Source of the DNA: Haladaptatus sp. DYF46
GTDB taxonomy: Archaea > Halobacteriota > Halobacteria > Halobacteriales > Haladaptataceae
Direction: 5' to 3'
Assembly (NCBI RefSeq): GCF_021083305.1
Contig: NZ_JAJFAY010000003.1
Coordinates: 62,001-126,000, forward strand
Length of the DNA stretch: 64,000 nt
Part shown: in pieces, positions 63,117 to 64,000 of the stretch
Position numbering within the stretch: the stretch's first letter is position 1
Layout of the letters: every line of letters begins with the position of its first letter
Translations under genes and position numbers: made by a program
Notes under the pieces: generated by a model
Database searches by the model: none
What the model saw: only the letters and a program-made list of their open reading frames with translations
Told to the model about the DNA's origin: nothing

Positions 63117-64000
63117 ATGTTTATTTCGGTCAATGTAGGGCGTAGCATTTATGAGATTGCAAAAATACTTAATCAAGTAGTGCTCTCCACATTCCGTTAT
63201 CGTTTCACGAGTGTTATCGGAACTATTTCACTCGTCGTACTTTCGGTCCTCGTCGCGAACGACCCGTCGGTCCAATCGTTCGTTACGACGGGCGTTCCGG
63301 TACTCGAACAGCTTCATTCGACGGTTCTTCCCGTGGCGAAGCTCGGAATCGCGGGTCTCATCACCGTCTTCGTTGTGACTGTATGTCTCATCCCCATGTT
63401 CAAACCGCGCCCTCGTCGAGTATTGGACACGCTCTCTGTCACTGAAAAGCGCCTGTTTATCGCCGTTTTAGGTCTCGCCACACTCGGCTACGCGGACTAT
63501 TCGTACCGTCTCCCTCGTTCGACGCTCATCATCATCACCGCACTGCTCGGAATCAGCCTTCCGGTGCTGTTCGTCGCGATTCGCCGACAACCGACCGATA
63601 CCAACGCACCTGCCATCGTGGTCGGTGACGACGTACGCTATGTCGCCGACGTTCTCAAAGCCATCAACACGCCCGTGTTGGGCTACGTCTCTCCACCGAG
63701 CGGAAACGAGATTGACGAGCGCGAGTTGGAACGCGTCGTCACGGACGGTGGGATGGAACAACCGCTCCCGGGTATCGAACGGCTCGGCGGCCTCTCCCGT
63801 TTCGAAAACGTCCTCATCGAGAACGGCGTCGACACCGCCATCTTGGCCTTCTCGACGACGGACCGGGCGGAGTTCTTCGGCGCGCTCGATACGTGTCACA
63901 AACACGGTGTGACCGCGAAAGCCCCGAGTCGGCACATCGATAGCGTTCTCACGAAGACGGAAGCGACGGAGGACGACGAACTCGTCGAAATCGCACTCGA
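63117..64000 (+). CDS. Polyprenyl-phosphate sugar transferase, N-terminal part (runs off the window)
   Basis: Partial, at least 294 residues. From ATG 63117 (GTG 63180 is an alternative) there are four membrane helices: SVIGTISLVVLSVLVAN, AGLITVFVVTVCLIPMF, RLFIAVLGLATLGYADY and LIIITALLGISLPVLFVAI. Then comes a Rossmann-like CoA_binding_3 domain: APAIVVGDDVRYVADVLKA, LGYVSPPSGNEIDERE, ERLGGLSRFENVLIENGVDT, AILAFSTTDRAEFFGALDTC. This is the layout of WbaP/WcaJ-type initiating sugar transferases, whose catalytic domain would follow beyond 64000. It should start glycan assembly on a lipid carrier. Confidence 0.8.
   Translation, partial: MFISVNVGRSIYEIAKILNQVVLSTFRYRFTSVIGTISLVVLSVLVANDPSVQSFVTTGVPVLEQLHSTVLPVAKLGIAGLITVFVVTVCLIPMFKPRPRRVLDTLSVTEKRLFIAVLGLATLGYADYSYRLPRSTLIIITALLGISLPVLFVAIRRQPTDTNAPAIVVGDDVRYVADVLKAINTPVLGYVSPPSGNEIDERELERVVTDGGMEQPLPGIERLGGLSRFENVLIENGVDTAILAFSTTDRAEFFGALDTCHKHGVTAKAPSRHIDSVLTKTEATEDDELVEIAL

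Overview
The window reads as haloarchaeal (class Halobacteria) DNA. The proteins are acidic, many secreted ones carry twin-arginine signals (several with a lipobox), one ends in a PGF-CTERM anchor, and many haloarchaea-restricted small families appear (DUF7389-, DUF7563-, DUF7260- and DUF7504-like proteins, HalOD1, zinc ribbons, IS1341-type TnpB elements). Genus cannot be fixed from this sequence; Haladaptatus or a relative is only a guess.

Layout. (1) 0-9.3 kb is a plasmid-like accessory zone. It holds a RHH antitoxin with a frameshifted RelE toxin, two DUF7389 paralogues, an MNT/HEPN toxin-antitoxin operon whose HEPN gene is split by a 1,373-bp TnpB element, an ArdC-like antirestriction protein, and small zinc-ribbon genes. 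Four of its genes share a T-run plus hairpin leader. (2) 9.5-12.5 kb is mostly decayed genes (dehydrogenase fragment, HalOD1, HTH regulator) around an intact MFS transporter. (3) 12.6-18.5 kb has an orphan E1-alpha subunit, a polysaccharide deacetylase, a DUF7504-like protein and a secreted GH97 glycosidase.

(4) 19.0-31.6 kb is the most coherent system, an apparent carbohydrate uptake and catabolism cluster. It comprises a cupin, an RbsABC-type ABC importer with its usual double ATPase split into two genes, a binding lipoprotein, a TIM-barrel PEP-hydrolase-like enzyme, an IclR regulator, an FGGY kinase, and a 1,428-residue secreted protein combining ThuA, PVC-type dehydrogenase propeller, HEAT-like, two jelly-roll, cupredoxin and dockerin-like regions. 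Three copies of a 17-bp palindrome (GTTCT-N7-AGAAC) around the hydrolase, iclR and kinase promoters look like the IclR operator.

(5) 32-49 kb mixes housekeeping and accessory genes: a frameshifted F420-dependent oxidoreductase, a DUF7260 protein, a TackOD1-like zinc protein interrupted by a small palindrome-ended element, a striking 90-nt tRNA-like structure (36168-36257), a ZIP transporter, a DsbA-like protein with a single active-site cysteine, an ATP-grasp protein, two alpha/beta hydrolases, a second TnpB element, a Yip1 protein and an ABC-2 exporter. (6) 49.3-58.6 kb holds lactate permease, an AIM24 protein, two tandem secreted PQQ-type propellers and a 1,041-residue beta-helix protein with a duplicated C-terminal domain. 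(7) 59.7 kb to the end is an envelope polysaccharide locus: O-antigen ligase/polymerase-like protein, UppP-like phosphatase, tiny membrane proteins and the start of a sugar transferase running off the window.
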